22,907 bases of DNA, taken from NCBI GenBank assembly GCA_031256755.1, contig JAIRPZ010000077.1, forward strand, positions 1 to 22,907, read 5' to 3'. The DNA comes from Planctomycetaceae bacterium (GTDB taxonomy: Bacteria > Planctomycetota > Planctomycetia > Pirellulales > Thermoguttaceae). Shown piece after piece: positions 15,360 to 22,857 of the stretch. The position numbers were made by a program, and so were the translations under genes. The notes beneath the pieces are model-generated. The model did no database searches. It worked only from the letters and a program-made list of their open reading frames with translations, and was not told the DNA's origin. Position 1 is the first letter of the stretch. Each line of letters opens with the position of its first letter.

Positions 15360-16805
15360 ATGAGTACAGTTTCCGGCGATATTCAGATTCAGCAAATCCT
15401 GCCGCTTCGGTTTGTTCACGCATCCGATCTCCATTTGGAGCGAACTATCGAAGGCGTAACCGAAGCACCGGCACATTGGGAACAGCGGATGCTGGACATT
15501 TCCCGGCGTGCGGCTGCCCGGCTTTTTCAATACTGCATTGATGAAGAAATTGACTTTCTTTTGTTAAGCGGCAATGTTCTTAATGCCAATGTATCGCCGC
15601 CCGGCGTGCTGCTCTTTCTTCTCGAACAATTTGAACGCCTGAAAAAAGCGGGTATTGCCGTTTATTGGGCAGGCGGCGAATTCGACTCCCCCGACGATTG
15701 GTCAACGGCATTTCCTCTGCCGGAAAATGTTCATCATTTCCCCGGTAATTCCATTCAGGAGTATTATTTTCACCGGAAAGCCGGTGCGGAATCGTCTCCG
15801 GTTGCCAAGATTGCCGGAATGAGCCGGAATCAGCACCGCAAGCGGATTCGGGTTTCGGAATTTCCGCTCGAATCGGGAGGGCTTTACACCATTGCCGTTG
15901 CCAACGGCGAAGTCGAACCGGAAACACTTGCCCAGCGGTCCATTGACTATTGGGCAATGGGCGGTTCCGCCAAACGGCATACGTTTCACGGCAAAGCCGC
16001 CGAGCGGGGAACGCGAAGCGAAGAACGGGGTCTAGACGGCAGGCGGCAAACGGCAGACAGTCATTCGCCGAAACCGTATATCGTTCACTATCCCGGTGCC
16101 GTGCTTGCCCGAAGTCCGCACGATACCGGACTTTACGGCGCAACACTGGTCGAAATCCCGCTGGATGAATCGGGACAACTTGCCGACGAACCGCTGCTCA
16201 CTCCTTTTTCCACTTCGCCGATCCGCTGGGTGAATGACCGCGTGGTGCTGGATGCGGCGGATGATGCCGGTAAACTAGCGGACGAACTCCGGCAGAGGAT
16301 CAAAAATTACCGGGAACAGCAAAAAACGGAGGATTTGCTGATTAACTGGCTGATTGATGTGCCGCCGGGACAACTGATGTTTAACCTTCGGAAAGGCAAC
16401 CTTGCCGCCGATTTGTTGAGTGAACTCCGATCAATGTACGGGCAGGAAGAACCGATGACATGGTCGGTGTCGATTGTGCCGCTGATCCCGGATCAGTTGG
16501 CAAAACCGCATTACGAACAGCAAACGATTCTCGGTGATTTTCTGCGGTCAATCAAGCATTTTCAGGACAATCCGGCGGAATTGCTCCATTTGGAAGCGTA
16601 TATTCCCAAAAACTGGGAACATGAAGAAGCGTTGAAACATCTTTTACTGGCGGAAAAAATCACGGATGAAATCACGGATGTCAGCGATGCGGAAGAAAAC
16701 ACGCCGAAGGAACGCTGGGAACAGCACCCGCATCAGAAAGAAACACAGCAAAAGGTGCTGCGTGAAGCCGCCGTTGCGGGGTTAGAGTTGTTCTCGCAGA
16801 ATTAG
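15360..16805 (+). CDS. SbcD-like metallophosphoesterase homologue with degenerate active site
   Basis: From ATG 15360 the protein has 481 residues; AAGG lies just upstream. The fold is that of DNA-repair exonucleases of the SbcD/YhaO type. Motif I is intact (FVHASDLHLE). Where the family has GD-x-x-D the sequence is SGNVLN, where it has GNHD it is GGEFD, and where it has GH-x-H it is GGSAKR (after DYWAM). Most metal ligands are therefore missing and nuclease activity is doubtful. Residues about 216-233 (RGTRSEERGLDGRRQTADSH) are not family sequence: they are encoded by a GGCAGACGGCA-type repeat inserted in frame. The C-terminal half is helical. An SbcC/YhaN-like ATPase normally lies next to such genes, but none follows here. 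Other planctomycete homologues may share the altered motifs; this could not be checked. Confidence 0.8.
   Translation: MSTVSGDIQIQQILPLRFVHASDLHLERTIEGVTEAPAHWEQRMLDISRRAAARLFQYCIDEEIDFLLLSGNVLNANVSPPGVLLFLLEQFERLKKAGIAVYWAGGEFDSPDDWSTAFPLPENVHHFPGNSIQEYYFHRKAGAESSPVAKIAGMSRNQHRKRIRVSEFPLESGGLYTIAVANGEVEPETLAQRSIDYWAMGGSAKRHTFHGKAAERGTRSEERGLDGRRQTADSHSPKPYIVHYPGAVLARSPHDTGLYGATLVEIPLDESGQLADEPLLTPFSTSPIRWVNDRVVLDAADDAGKLADELRQRIKNYREQQKTEDLLINWLIDVPPGQLMFNLRKGNLAADLLSELRSMYGQEEPMTWSVSIVPLIPDQLAKPHYEQQTILGDFLRSIKHFQDNPAELLHLEAYIPKNWEHEEALKHLLLAEKITDEITDVSDAEENTPKERWEQHPHQKETQQKVLREAAVAGLELFSQN
16034..16060. repeat. GACGGCAGACGGCA-type repeat inside a coding sequence
   Basis: AGACGGCAGGCGGCAAACGG followed by CAGACAG lies in frame in the SbcD-like gene. 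It matches the left arm of the intergenic repeat at 17958-17973 at 14 of 16 positions. A purine-rich GGGAACGCGAAGCGAAGAAC block precedes it (16007-16026). Confidence 0.6.
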
Positions 16806-16865
16806 TCCGCTGTTTTCTGCAAATATCAAAAATGGCTTTTCCGCAATGCCTGAATGTAGTGTATA

Positions 16866-16940
16866 AAAATGATACACTTTTTGCCGAACTGTATTATTTT
16901 ACTGCATTATTTTATGCAACCGGTAAATGTGTATCATTTT
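16866..16940. promoter_or_regulatory. Paired 12-base activator-binding-type sites
   Basis: AAAATGATACAC (16866-16877) recurs as its exact complement GTGTATCATTTT (16929-16940). The centres are 63 bases apart, close to six helical turns. They lie about 160 and 95 bases upstream of the start point predicted from the sigma-54 promoter at 17004, the usual place for enhancer sites of sigma-54 activators. Between them are two ATTATTTTA units and the inverted pair TGCAT/ATGCA (16903-16918). Confidence 0.6.
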
Positions 16941-16962
16941 GCACATTTCTATAACTAATGAT

Positions 16963-16993
16963 AAAATAAAGTGTTACAAAAATACTTTATTTT
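16963..16993. repeat. AT-rich inverted repeat upstream of the sigma-54 promoter
   Basis: AAAATAAAGT (16963-16972) and its exact complement ACTTTATTTT (16984-16993) flank 11 bases. It ends ten bases before the -24 box. It could be a terminator for the upstream gene (the right arm ends in a T-rich run), a bending site or an operator. Confidence 0.45.
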
Positions 16994-17003
16994 TTATTTG
17001 AGA

Positions 17004-17019
17004 TGGCACAAGAGTTGCT
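17004..17019 (+). promoter_or_regulatory. Sigma-54 (-24/-12) promoter of the PEP-CTERM gene
   Basis: TGGCAC (17004-17009), five bases and TTGCT (17015-17019) match the sigma-54 consensus TGGCAC-N5-TTGCW exactly, with GG and GC the required ten bases apart. Transcription would start near 17030, giving a leader of about 90 bases before the PEP-CTERM gene. Confidence 0.8.
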
Positions 17020-17039
17020 AAATTTGAAGGCGGTAAAAC

Positions 17040-17081
17040 AGAGCATGTTTTTCCGGCGCGTTGCCGGGTCATTCATGCTCT
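17040..17081 (+). promoter_or_regulatory. Two-tier hairpin in the PEP-CTERM gene leader
   Basis: AGAGCATG (17040-17047) pairs with CATGCTCT (17074-17081); inside, CCGGC (17053-17057) pairs with GCCGG (17063-17067) around GCGTT. Both stems are exact. The structure lies in the predicted 5' leader. GGA-containing single-stranded stretches follow it (CGGAG 17102-17106, AGGAC 17116-17120). Confidence 0.5.
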
Positions 17082-17134
17082 CACACTTATTCCGATGATT
17101 TCGGAGAAAGAATACAGGACAATGAGAACAACTT

Positions 17135-17923
17135 GTGTTAGAATGGGCAAATTATGGGGGGGGGGTACAGTTTATCGCTGCGATGCTCATTTCTCTCGCT
17201 GCGGCTAACGTTGCGGTGGCAGATCTCGCTTCGCCGATAATGGAAATCCAACTTTACGGTTATGCCGGGGGAAATGAGAAGGGGTACGTCTACTTTTACA
17301 CCAACGACAGCGAGACAGGCAAACACGTCAACATCAAGGAGTATCTGCCGGACGGAATATATCCGGCAGCAGGAACGGGACAGTACCAAGGCGAAGTGAT
17401 CGGTTACGGTTGGCATAATTACGGAGGTGATGCCCAACTAAATGCCACGACCTCGAAGATTTCTTTAACCTATGATTCTAGAAACCAGGATCCGCTTAGT
17501 TTTCAAACGACATATGTCGTGGGTGGACAGACCAAGACCGCGACGAATGAAGTAGCAAATAGTGTCAAGGGAAGCGACGTGCTCAAACGCAATATAAATG
17601 AGGCGGCTTTCAGTTGGCTCGTTGCCAATGCTTTAGACGGTGGCGCAACATGGATGCATGTCACGCAATATCAGGGAGTTAATGATATTGACCTCGGCTA
17701 TTTGGATGTCATCCAAACAGCAAACGGTTGGACGGTGACGTTGAACGATTTAACGGGTGTCTTTAGCGGGGACTGGAATGGACTCCGTCTCAAATTCGGA
17801 GATGCTTCGACTGACCCGCGTCGTTCTGCGGCGGTGGCGGCAGCAACGCCGGAACCGGCAACGCTGGCCATTTTCGGATTGGGTTTGGCCGGTCTTACGG
17901 CATTACGGAGACGGAAAAAGTAA
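17135..17923 (+). CDS. PEP-CTERM exported protein, signal peptide spans a G10 tract
   Basis: The C-terminus is a classic PEP-CTERM sorting signal: TPEPATLAIFGLGLAGLTAL followed by RRRKK. Such proteins are exported by Sec and processed by an exosortase, typically in bacteria that make exopolysaccharide or flocs. The mature part (about 200 residues from ADLASPIMEIQLYGYAGG) is rich in Gly, Asn, Thr and Tyr and probably beta-sheet; its function is unknown. As the sequence stands, only GTG 17135 reaches this frame, giving an unlikely acidic N-terminus (MLEWANYGGG). ATG 17122 and ATG 17143 lie in another frame, separated by ten G at 17156-17165. With nine G they would encode MRTTCVRMGKLWGG plus the hydrophobic VQFIAAMLISLAAANVAVA, a proper signal peptide (266 residues in total). 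The gene is preceded by a sigma-54 promoter. No exosortase gene is in the window. Confidence 0.88.
   Translation: MLEWANYGGGVQFIAAMLISLAAANVAVADLASPIMEIQLYGYAGGNEKGYVYFYTNDSETGKHVNIKEYLPDGIYPAAGTGQYQGEVIGYGWHNYGGDAQLNATTSKISLTYDSRNQDPLSFQTTYVVGGQTKTATNEVANSVKGSDVLKRNINEAAFSWLVANALDGGATWMHVTQYQGVNDIDLGYLDVIQTANGWTVTLNDLTGVFSGDWNGLRLKFGDASTDPRRSAAVAAATPEPATLAIFGLGLAGLTALRRRKK
17156..17165 (+). repeat. Homopolymer run of ten G in the signal-peptide codons
   Basis: Ten consecutive G separate the ATG codons at 17122 and 17143 from the frame of the PEP-CTERM protein. At length ten the ATG frame meets TAA at 17206-17208. At nine or twelve it stays open to 17923. Confidence 0.9.
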
Positions 17924-17957
17924 GAATTGCCGGTTCTTACCGGACGGGCAGGGGAGA

Positions 17958-18022
17958 AGACGGCAGACGGCAGCAAGAAAGAATCTTTTCTGCTGCTGTC
18001 TGCAAACTGCTGTCTGCCGTCT
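17958..18022. repeat. Long inverted repeat of GACGGCAGAC units
   Basis: AGACGGCAGACGGCAG (17958-17973) pairs with CTGCTGTCTGCCGTCT (18007-18022), 15 of 16 positions. Nested within, 17970-17982 pairs with 17984-17996 at 11 of 13 positions. It lies 34 bases after the PEP-CTERM stop and may act as a terminator or as transcript-end protection, although no T-run follows. The same unit lies inside the SbcD-like gene at 16034-16060. Confidence 0.65.
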
Positions 18023-18138
18023 CTTTCTGTCTGTCCGGCAAGGACTGCCCGCCGCTCCTCTTGTTTTTCACGTAAATAACGGTATCATGCAGCGGTTTGT
18101 ATCCCGTTGTGGTCATTTTCGACCCGATACCCTGCTCA

Positions 18139-20637
18139 ATGCCCTTTGACCTCTGCGCCGTCCGAAACGGCATTTTGAATCTCCTTATCCAGCCGGATTA
18201 TAAGCCGCAAAAGCCGAAACATCTGCTGCAAATACTCCATATTTCTTCCGGCGACTCCAGAGCGTTCAAACGTCTCATCAGAGAAATGGCGGCAAATGGG
18301 GAAATCATCTACGGGCAGTCCCATTTTGTTTTGCCGAATACTGTCGGCACAGGGAAAGCCGAACAAGAAAAACGGAAAAGGAAAGAGAAGATCAATACAA
18401 CGCCGGAACTGAACTCCGGCCGTTATACTTCGCCTTCCTCTTCGTCATTCTCCTCGTCATTGATCACCGGCAAGTTTCAGCGGCGACCGTCCGGTATCGG
18501 TTTTGTCCGTCCCAAAACAACCGAAGGCGATGAACCCGGTACGGATATTTTTATTCCTGCCTTTTGGACGAAAGATGCCGCTTCCGGCGATATTGTTGCC
18601 GTTCAGATTATGGGGAAAAAATCAAAAGCGGGTCACGGAAAAAACGCCGGAAGTGACCGGAGCGGTTCAAAAGCAAAACGGCACAAGCCCTTTGTTGACG
18701 ACCGCGGTCCCCGCGGACGTGTGGTCGAAATCATTGAACGGGCATCGAACCGGTTTGTGGGTACTTACGAAATCGAAAACGGCTGGGGTTATGTGCGGAT
18801 TGACGGTTCGATCTACAAACGGACGATTCCGCTCGGCGATGCTTCGGCAAGTTCCGCCCGCGCCGGCGATAAAATCGTGATCGAAATGGTCAATTATCCG
18901 ACTGCTTACACCGACGGCGAAGCAGTCATTGTCGAAGTGCTTGGTCCGCATGGTATTCCGGGAGTGGACACACTGCTCATTCTGCGTCAATTTGATCTGC
19001 CGGATCACTTTCCCGAAAATGTTCTCCGCGAAGCCGCCGATCAGGTCAAAAAATTCTTCAAACTTTTCCCGGAAGAAGATGACCGCAGTAAAAACAGCAA
19101 GAGCGGAGCGGCGTTAACATGCTGTTTAACGGCTGCACAAAAGAAAAAGTTGAAGCAAATGAACCGGCTTGATTTGACAGACGAGTTGATCATCACTTGC
19201 GATCCGGTCGATGCGAAAGATTTTGACGATGCCGTTTCGCTGACGAAACTGGACAACGGTCACTGGGAACTCGGAGTTCATATTGCGGATGTCTCTTATT
19301 TTGTTACAAAAAATTCGGCAATCGATAAAGAAGCGGTCAACAGGGCAACGAGTGTTTATCTGCCGGACAGAGTGATTCCGATGCTGCCGGAAGTGTTGGC
19401 GAATGCCATTGCTTCTTTGCAGCCGGACAAAATTCGGTTTGCCCAATCGGTATTCATTGAATTCACGCCGGACGGTGTCCGGCAGCACACCGGTATTTGC
19501 CGATCCGTTGTCAAAAGCAAGCAGCGGTTTCATTACGCCGAAGTGCAGGACTTCTTCGACCATCCTGAAAAATACGCATCGAAATGGAAACCGGAAGTCC
19601 GGCAGTTGCTCCATGATCTGCATGAGTTAATGAAAACGTTACGAAAACGGCGGTTTGAGCGAGGATCGCTGGAAATGGATATTCCTGAAACGAAAATTGA
19701 TCTTGATGAAGACGGTTCGGTTGCCGGAGCGCATATCTATCCTTATTATGACTCCAACCGGGTGATCGAAGAATGTATGCTGGCGGCAAACGAAGCCGTT
19801 GCGGAAGTTCTCGAAGGCAAGCATTTTGCATTTCTCCGGCGGATTCACAAAGGTCCGACCGTGCGGAAATTGCAGACGTTTACCGATTTTGTCCGGTCGT
19901 TGGAACTTGCCGATTTGAAAGCCGAGGACTTGTATCAAGACCGGTTTGCCATTCAGCGTCTTTTGAATTCGGTGCGGGGAACTCCGCAGGAATATGCGGT
20001 GAATGTTTCGCTTCTCCGATCGATGCAGAAGGCGGTTTATTCGCCGGACACCGAGGGACACTATGCGCTGGCTTCGCAATGTTATGGCCATTTTACTTCG
20101 CCGATCCGCCGCTATCCCGACTTAACGGTACACCGGCTGATAGCGGCGATATTAGACGGCGAAGGCAGCAAGTCCGAAACGGGAGAAATCAGCCCTTCGT
20201 TAGAAACGGTTCCGGCTCTGACTTTGCTTGGCGAACATTGCAGCGACAGGGAACAGCGGGCGGAAGAAGCGGAGCGGGAATTGATTAAATTAAAGTTGAT
20301 CGGTTACATGAGCCGGCACATCGGCGAACCGATGGAAGCCGTCGTAACGTCGGTGGAGCATTTCGGCGTGTTTGTCCGGGGGGTGCAAATACCGGCAGAG
20401 GGGTTGATTCGGATTGAGGGTTTGACGGACGATGTGTATCGGTTTGAGCAAAGTGCGAAGATTTTAATGGGACAGCGTGAAGGGAACACGCTGCGGATCG
20501 GCGACCGGCTGCTGATCGAGACGGTATGTGCGGATATTGATTCCCGGCAAATCGACTTTCGTTTGGTTAAGCGGAAGAAGGCAGACAAACCGGCTGTGAA
20601 GGTCAAGAAAGGTACTGTAAAGAAACGCGGACATTAA
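18139..20637 (+). CDS. rnr: Ribonuclease R (RNB-family exoribonuclease)
   Basis: This 3'-5' exoribonuclease degrades structured RNA in the cytoplasm and takes part in rRNA and tmRNA quality control. ATG 18139 gives 832 residues; the frame is open to a TTG at 18097, but the extra 14 residues are hydrophobic and unlike the family. The order is an N-terminal winged-helix region, a Lys/Ser-rich segment (NSGRYTSPSSSSFSSSL), cold-shock-type domains (GFVRPK, ENGWGYVRI), and the RNB catalytic domain. In the RNB domain CDPVDAKDFDDAV carries Asp355, Asp361, Asp363 and Asp364, matching the four metal-binding aspartates of E. coli RNase R; YLPDRVIPMLPEVLAN and HFTSPIRRYPDL are also present. An S1 domain follows (MEAVVTSVEHFGVFV to FRLV), then a Lys-rich tail. 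It is convergent with the tRNA gene. TTGTTT-N16-TATCAT at 18061-18088 is a weak promoter candidate. Confidence 0.95.
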   Translation: MPFDLCAVRNGILNLLIQPDYKPQKPKHLLQILHISSGDSRAFKRLIREMAANGEIIYGQSHFVLPNTVGTGKAEQEKRKRKEKINTTPELNSGRYTSPSSSSFSSSLITGKFQRRPSGIGFVRPKTTEGDEPGTDIFIPAFWTKDAASGDIVAVQIMGKKSKAGHGKNAGSDRSGSKAKRHKPFVDDRGPRGRVVEIIERASNRFVGTYEIENGWGYVRIDGSIYKRTIPLGDASASSARAGDKIVIEMVNYPTAYTDGEAVIVEVLGPHGIPGVDTLLILRQFDLPDHFPENVLREAADQVKKFFKLFPEEDDRSKNSKSGAALTCCLTAAQKKKLKQMNRLDLTDELIITCDPVDAKDFDDAVSLTKLDNGHWELGVHIADVSYFVTKNSAIDKEAVNRATSVYLPDRVIPMLPEVLANAIASLQPDKIRFAQSVFIEFTPDGVRQHTGICRSVVKSKQRFHYAEVQDFFDHPEKYASKWKPEVRQLLHDLHELMKTLRKRRFERGSLEMDIPETKIDLDEDGSVAGAHIYPYYDSNRVIEECMLAANEAVAEVLEGKHFAFLRRIHKGPTVRKLQTFTDFVRSLELADLKAEDLYQDRFAIQRLLNSVRGTPQEYAVNVSLLRSMQKAVYSPDTEGHYALASQCYGHFTSPIRRYPDLTVHRLIAAILDGEGSKSETGEISPSLETVPALTLLGEHCSDREQRAEEAERELIKLKLIGYMSRHIGEPMEAVVTSVEHFGVFVRGVQIPAEGLIRIEGLTDDVYRFEQSAKILMGQREGNTLRIGDRLLIETVCADIDSRQIDFRLVKRKKADKPAVKVKKGTVKKRGH

Positions 20638-20685
20638 ATTTACCGGTTCAGTCCTTGAAAATGGAGGATTTCTCAATAAAAAACA

Positions 20686-20757
20686 TGACCCCGACGGGAA
20701 TCGAACCCGTGCCGCGGCCTTGAAAGGGCCGTGTCCTAACCGCTAGACGACGGGGCC
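20686..20757 (-). tRNA. tRNA-Glu (anticodon UUC)
   Basis: Read on the minus strand this gives a 72-nucleotide cloverleaf. Acceptor GGCCCCG pairs with CGGGGTC (one G-U), and the D-loop region TCTAGCGGTTAGGA is present. Anticodon stem CGGCC/GGCCG encloses loop CTTTCAA with anticodon TTC. The T-arm is CGGGTTCGATTCCCG and the discriminator base is A. The 3' CCA is not encoded (TGT follows) and must be added after transcription. Confidence 0.97.
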
Positions 20758-20788
20758 AGTTAGAAAAACACTCATTCAACCTCTGTGT

Positions 20789-20816
20789 ATTCTAACAGGT
20801 TTCGCCCGTTTTACAA
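20789..20816 (-). promoter_or_regulatory. Sigma-70-type promoter of tRNA-Glu
   Basis: On the minus strand TTGTAA (20816-20811), a 16-base spacer and TAGAAT (20794-20789) lie 32 bases upstream of the tRNA. The predicted start near 20782 would leave a 5' leader of about 25 bases for RNase P to remove. Confidence 0.5.
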
Positions 20817-20989
20817 GAGGGGGGAAACGAGCGGCGAAACTTGCTCTGTCCGCACTGCCGGCAAGTTTTTTCGGAAACAGCGGTTTTCTGCGGCAGACAA
20901 TTTTTGTTTCATAGTGTACTATGGACGCAGCGAGCGGGTGAAACGGCTCTTGTGAAAATCTGCCGCATAGAACATGCAAAATCTTCCTC
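20817..20989. other. Spacer between tRNA-Glu and ilvB promoters
   Basis: No gene or RNA is supported here. It contains a run of six G at 20819-20824 and otherwise unremarkable sequence. A minus-strand open frame of 100 codons crosses it and both promoters and looks spurious. Confidence 0.5.
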
Positions 20990-21019
20990 TTGAAAAAAGA
21001 CCGTTCACTCCTGTATAAT
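20990..21019 (+). promoter_or_regulatory. Sigma-70-type promoter of ilvB
   Basis: TTGAAA (20990-20995), an 18-base spacer and a perfect TATAAT (21014-21019) precede the ATG at 21067. The start point would be near 21026, leaving a leader of about 40 bases. That is too short for a classical attenuator, and no leader peptide is seen. Confidence 0.6.
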
Positions 21020-21066
21020 GTCCGTCTGCCGATAACAGTATCCGAAACGTTTTCAAAGTTAAATTG

Positions 21067-22857
21067 ATGCCGAAACACACACGTCAGTCAGAAAAAATAC
21101 CGCCGTCTCCTGTTCAAATGAGCGGTGCCGATATTCTCATTCAAACACTTGTTAATGCAGGAGTTACGACAATTTTTGCGTACCCCGGCGGCCGAATTAT
21201 TCCGATTCATCAGGCGATGACACGGTTCCGGGACAAAATCCGCGTGATCCTGCCCCGTCACGAACAGGGCGGCGGTTTTGCCGCACACGGTTATGCCCGC
21301 TCCACCGGAAAAATCGGCGTGTGTACCGCAACCAGCGGTCCCGGCGCAACCAATCTGATCACCACCATTGCCGATGCAAAACTGGACAGCGTCCCGATGC
21401 TTTTCATCACCGGTCAGGTCGGCACCAATAACATCGGCAGCGATGCATTTCAGGAAGCCCCCATTGTGGAAATGTGCCGGAGCATCACGAAACATCATTA
21501 TCTCGTCACGGATGTGAACGACATTGCACGGATTGTCAAAGAAGCCGTTCACATTGCTGCGACCGGAAGACCGGGACCGGTGCTGATTGATATTCCGAGC
21601 AACATTCAGACGGCGCAGTGCATTCCCGACTTTGACGTTCCGATGGACTTGCCGGGTTATACGGCTGCAATGCCGAAACCTGCTGAAGACGTTTTGGATA
21701 AAATCGCGGCACTCATTCAGAAATCGAAGGCACCGGTCATCTATGCCGGCGGCGGTATCATTGCTGCGGAAGCCGCCGGAGAATTGCGGCATTTCGCTGA
21801 AAAACTGCAAATTCCCGTCACCGCAACGATGAACGGTCTGTCGGCATTTCCACGGACTCATCCGCTCGCACTGGGAATGTTGGGCATGCACGGAACGGCT
21901 TATGCCAATCACGCCGTTCATGAAAGTGATCTGCTGCTTGCTTTCGGTGTCCGCTTTGATGACCGGGTCACCGGCAAGGTTTCGGAATTTGCGAAGAATG
22001 CCGCCATTGTGCATGCGGATATTGACGCATCCGAAATTAATAAAATCAAAGAAGCCGGTATTGCCGTTGTTGCCGACATACGTTCTCTTTTGCAGGGATT
22101 GTTAAAACGGCTGATTTCGTACAAACCGGCGGCCGACATTGAACAATGGCACCGGAAAATCGATCAATGGAAAAAAGAAATGCCGATGACGTATGATCCT
22201 GATTCGCCGCATATCACCGCACCGATGACCATTGACGAATTATGGAAAGCAACAAAAGATCGGGAAATGATTATTGCGACCGGTGTGGGGCAGCATCAAA
22301 TGTGGACGACGCAGTTCTATCGGTTTGAAAAACCGAGAACGTGGCTGTCGAGTGCCGGATTGGGAACGATGGGCTTTGGTTTGCCTGCTGCCATCGGTGC
22401 GAAAGCGGCTCATCCTGATAAGTTAGTGATCGACATTGACGGCGACGGCAGTTTTCAAATGAACATTCAGGAAATGGCAACGTGTTTCTGTGAAAAAATT
22501 GTGATGAAGGTGCTGCTGCTGAACAATCAGCATTTGGGAATGGTGGTGCAGTGGGAAGACCGGTTTCACAAGTCGAACCGGGCGCATACTTATCTGGGAC
22601 CGATTGACCACCCGGAGTATTTCGGGAAGGGAACCGGTACGGGACCGGAGACGCGGTATCCCGATTATGTTGCGATTGCGAAGGGGTACGGCTGGGACGG
22701 ACTTTCGATTTCCAAGAAAAGTGAACTTGTACCGGCGATTCAGAAGATGATTGATTCGCCGCAATCGTTTTTGCTGGACGTTGCGGTGCCGTATCAGGCG
22801 CATGTTTTGCCGATGATTCCTGCCGGTGCAACGCTGGACGAAATGATCCGCCGGTAA
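21067..22857 (+). CDS. ilvB: Acetolactate synthase large (catalytic) subunit
   Basis: This thiamine-diphosphate enzyme condenses two pyruvates, or pyruvate and 2-oxobutyrate, in the first common step of valine, leucine and isoleucine synthesis. From ATG 21067 it has 596 residues, a normal length; a TTG directly before it is an alternative start. The N-terminal domain has GADILIQTLVNAGVTTIFAYPGG, the catalytic glutamate Glu66 in RHEQGGGFAAHGYAR, and TSGPGATNLIT. The middle domain has GRPGPVLIDIP and the FGVRFDDRVTG segment of the FAD region. The C-terminal domain has the thiamine-diphosphate motif beginning GDGSFQMN and closing with NN in LLLNNQHLGMV. There is a GKGTGTGPETRYPDYV insertion before the last helices. 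No Shine-Dalgarno site is evident. The small regulatory subunit (ilvN) is not seen in the 50 bases left. Confidence 0.95.
   Translation: MPKHTRQSEKIPPSPVQMSGADILIQTLVNAGVTTIFAYPGGRIIPIHQAMTRFRDKIRVILPRHEQGGGFAAHGYARSTGKIGVCTATSGPGATNLITTIADAKLDSVPMLFITGQVGTNNIGSDAFQEAPIVEMCRSITKHHYLVTDVNDIARIVKEAVHIAATGRPGPVLIDIPSNIQTAQCIPDFDVPMDLPGYTAAMPKPAEDVLDKIAALIQKSKAPVIYAGGGIIAAEAAGELRHFAEKLQIPVTATMNGLSAFPRTHPLALGMLGMHGTAYANHAVHESDLLLAFGVRFDDRVTGKVSEFAKNAAIVHADIDASEINKIKEAGIAVVADIRSLLQGLLKRLISYKPAADIEQWHRKIDQWKKEMPMTYDPDSPHITAPMTIDELWKATKDREMIIATGVGQHQMWTTQFYRFEKPRTWLSSAGLGTMGFGLPAAIGAKAAHPDKLVIDIDGDGSFQMNIQEMATCFCEKIVMKVLLLNNQHLGMVVQWEDRFHKSNRAHTYLGPIDHPEYFGKGTGTGPETRYPDYVAIAKGYGWDGLSISKKSELVPAIQKMIDSPQSFLLDVAVPYQAHVLPMIPAGATLDEMIRR

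Noticed and set aside
17958..18022. CRISPR-like array from GACGGCAGAC repeats
   Set aside because: The units are tandem and inverted without regular spacers, and no cas genes are present.
20776..21078. 100-codon minus-strand open frame upstream of ilvB
   Set aside because: It overlaps the ilvB start and two promoter candidates, has no recognisable domain and no ribosome site.
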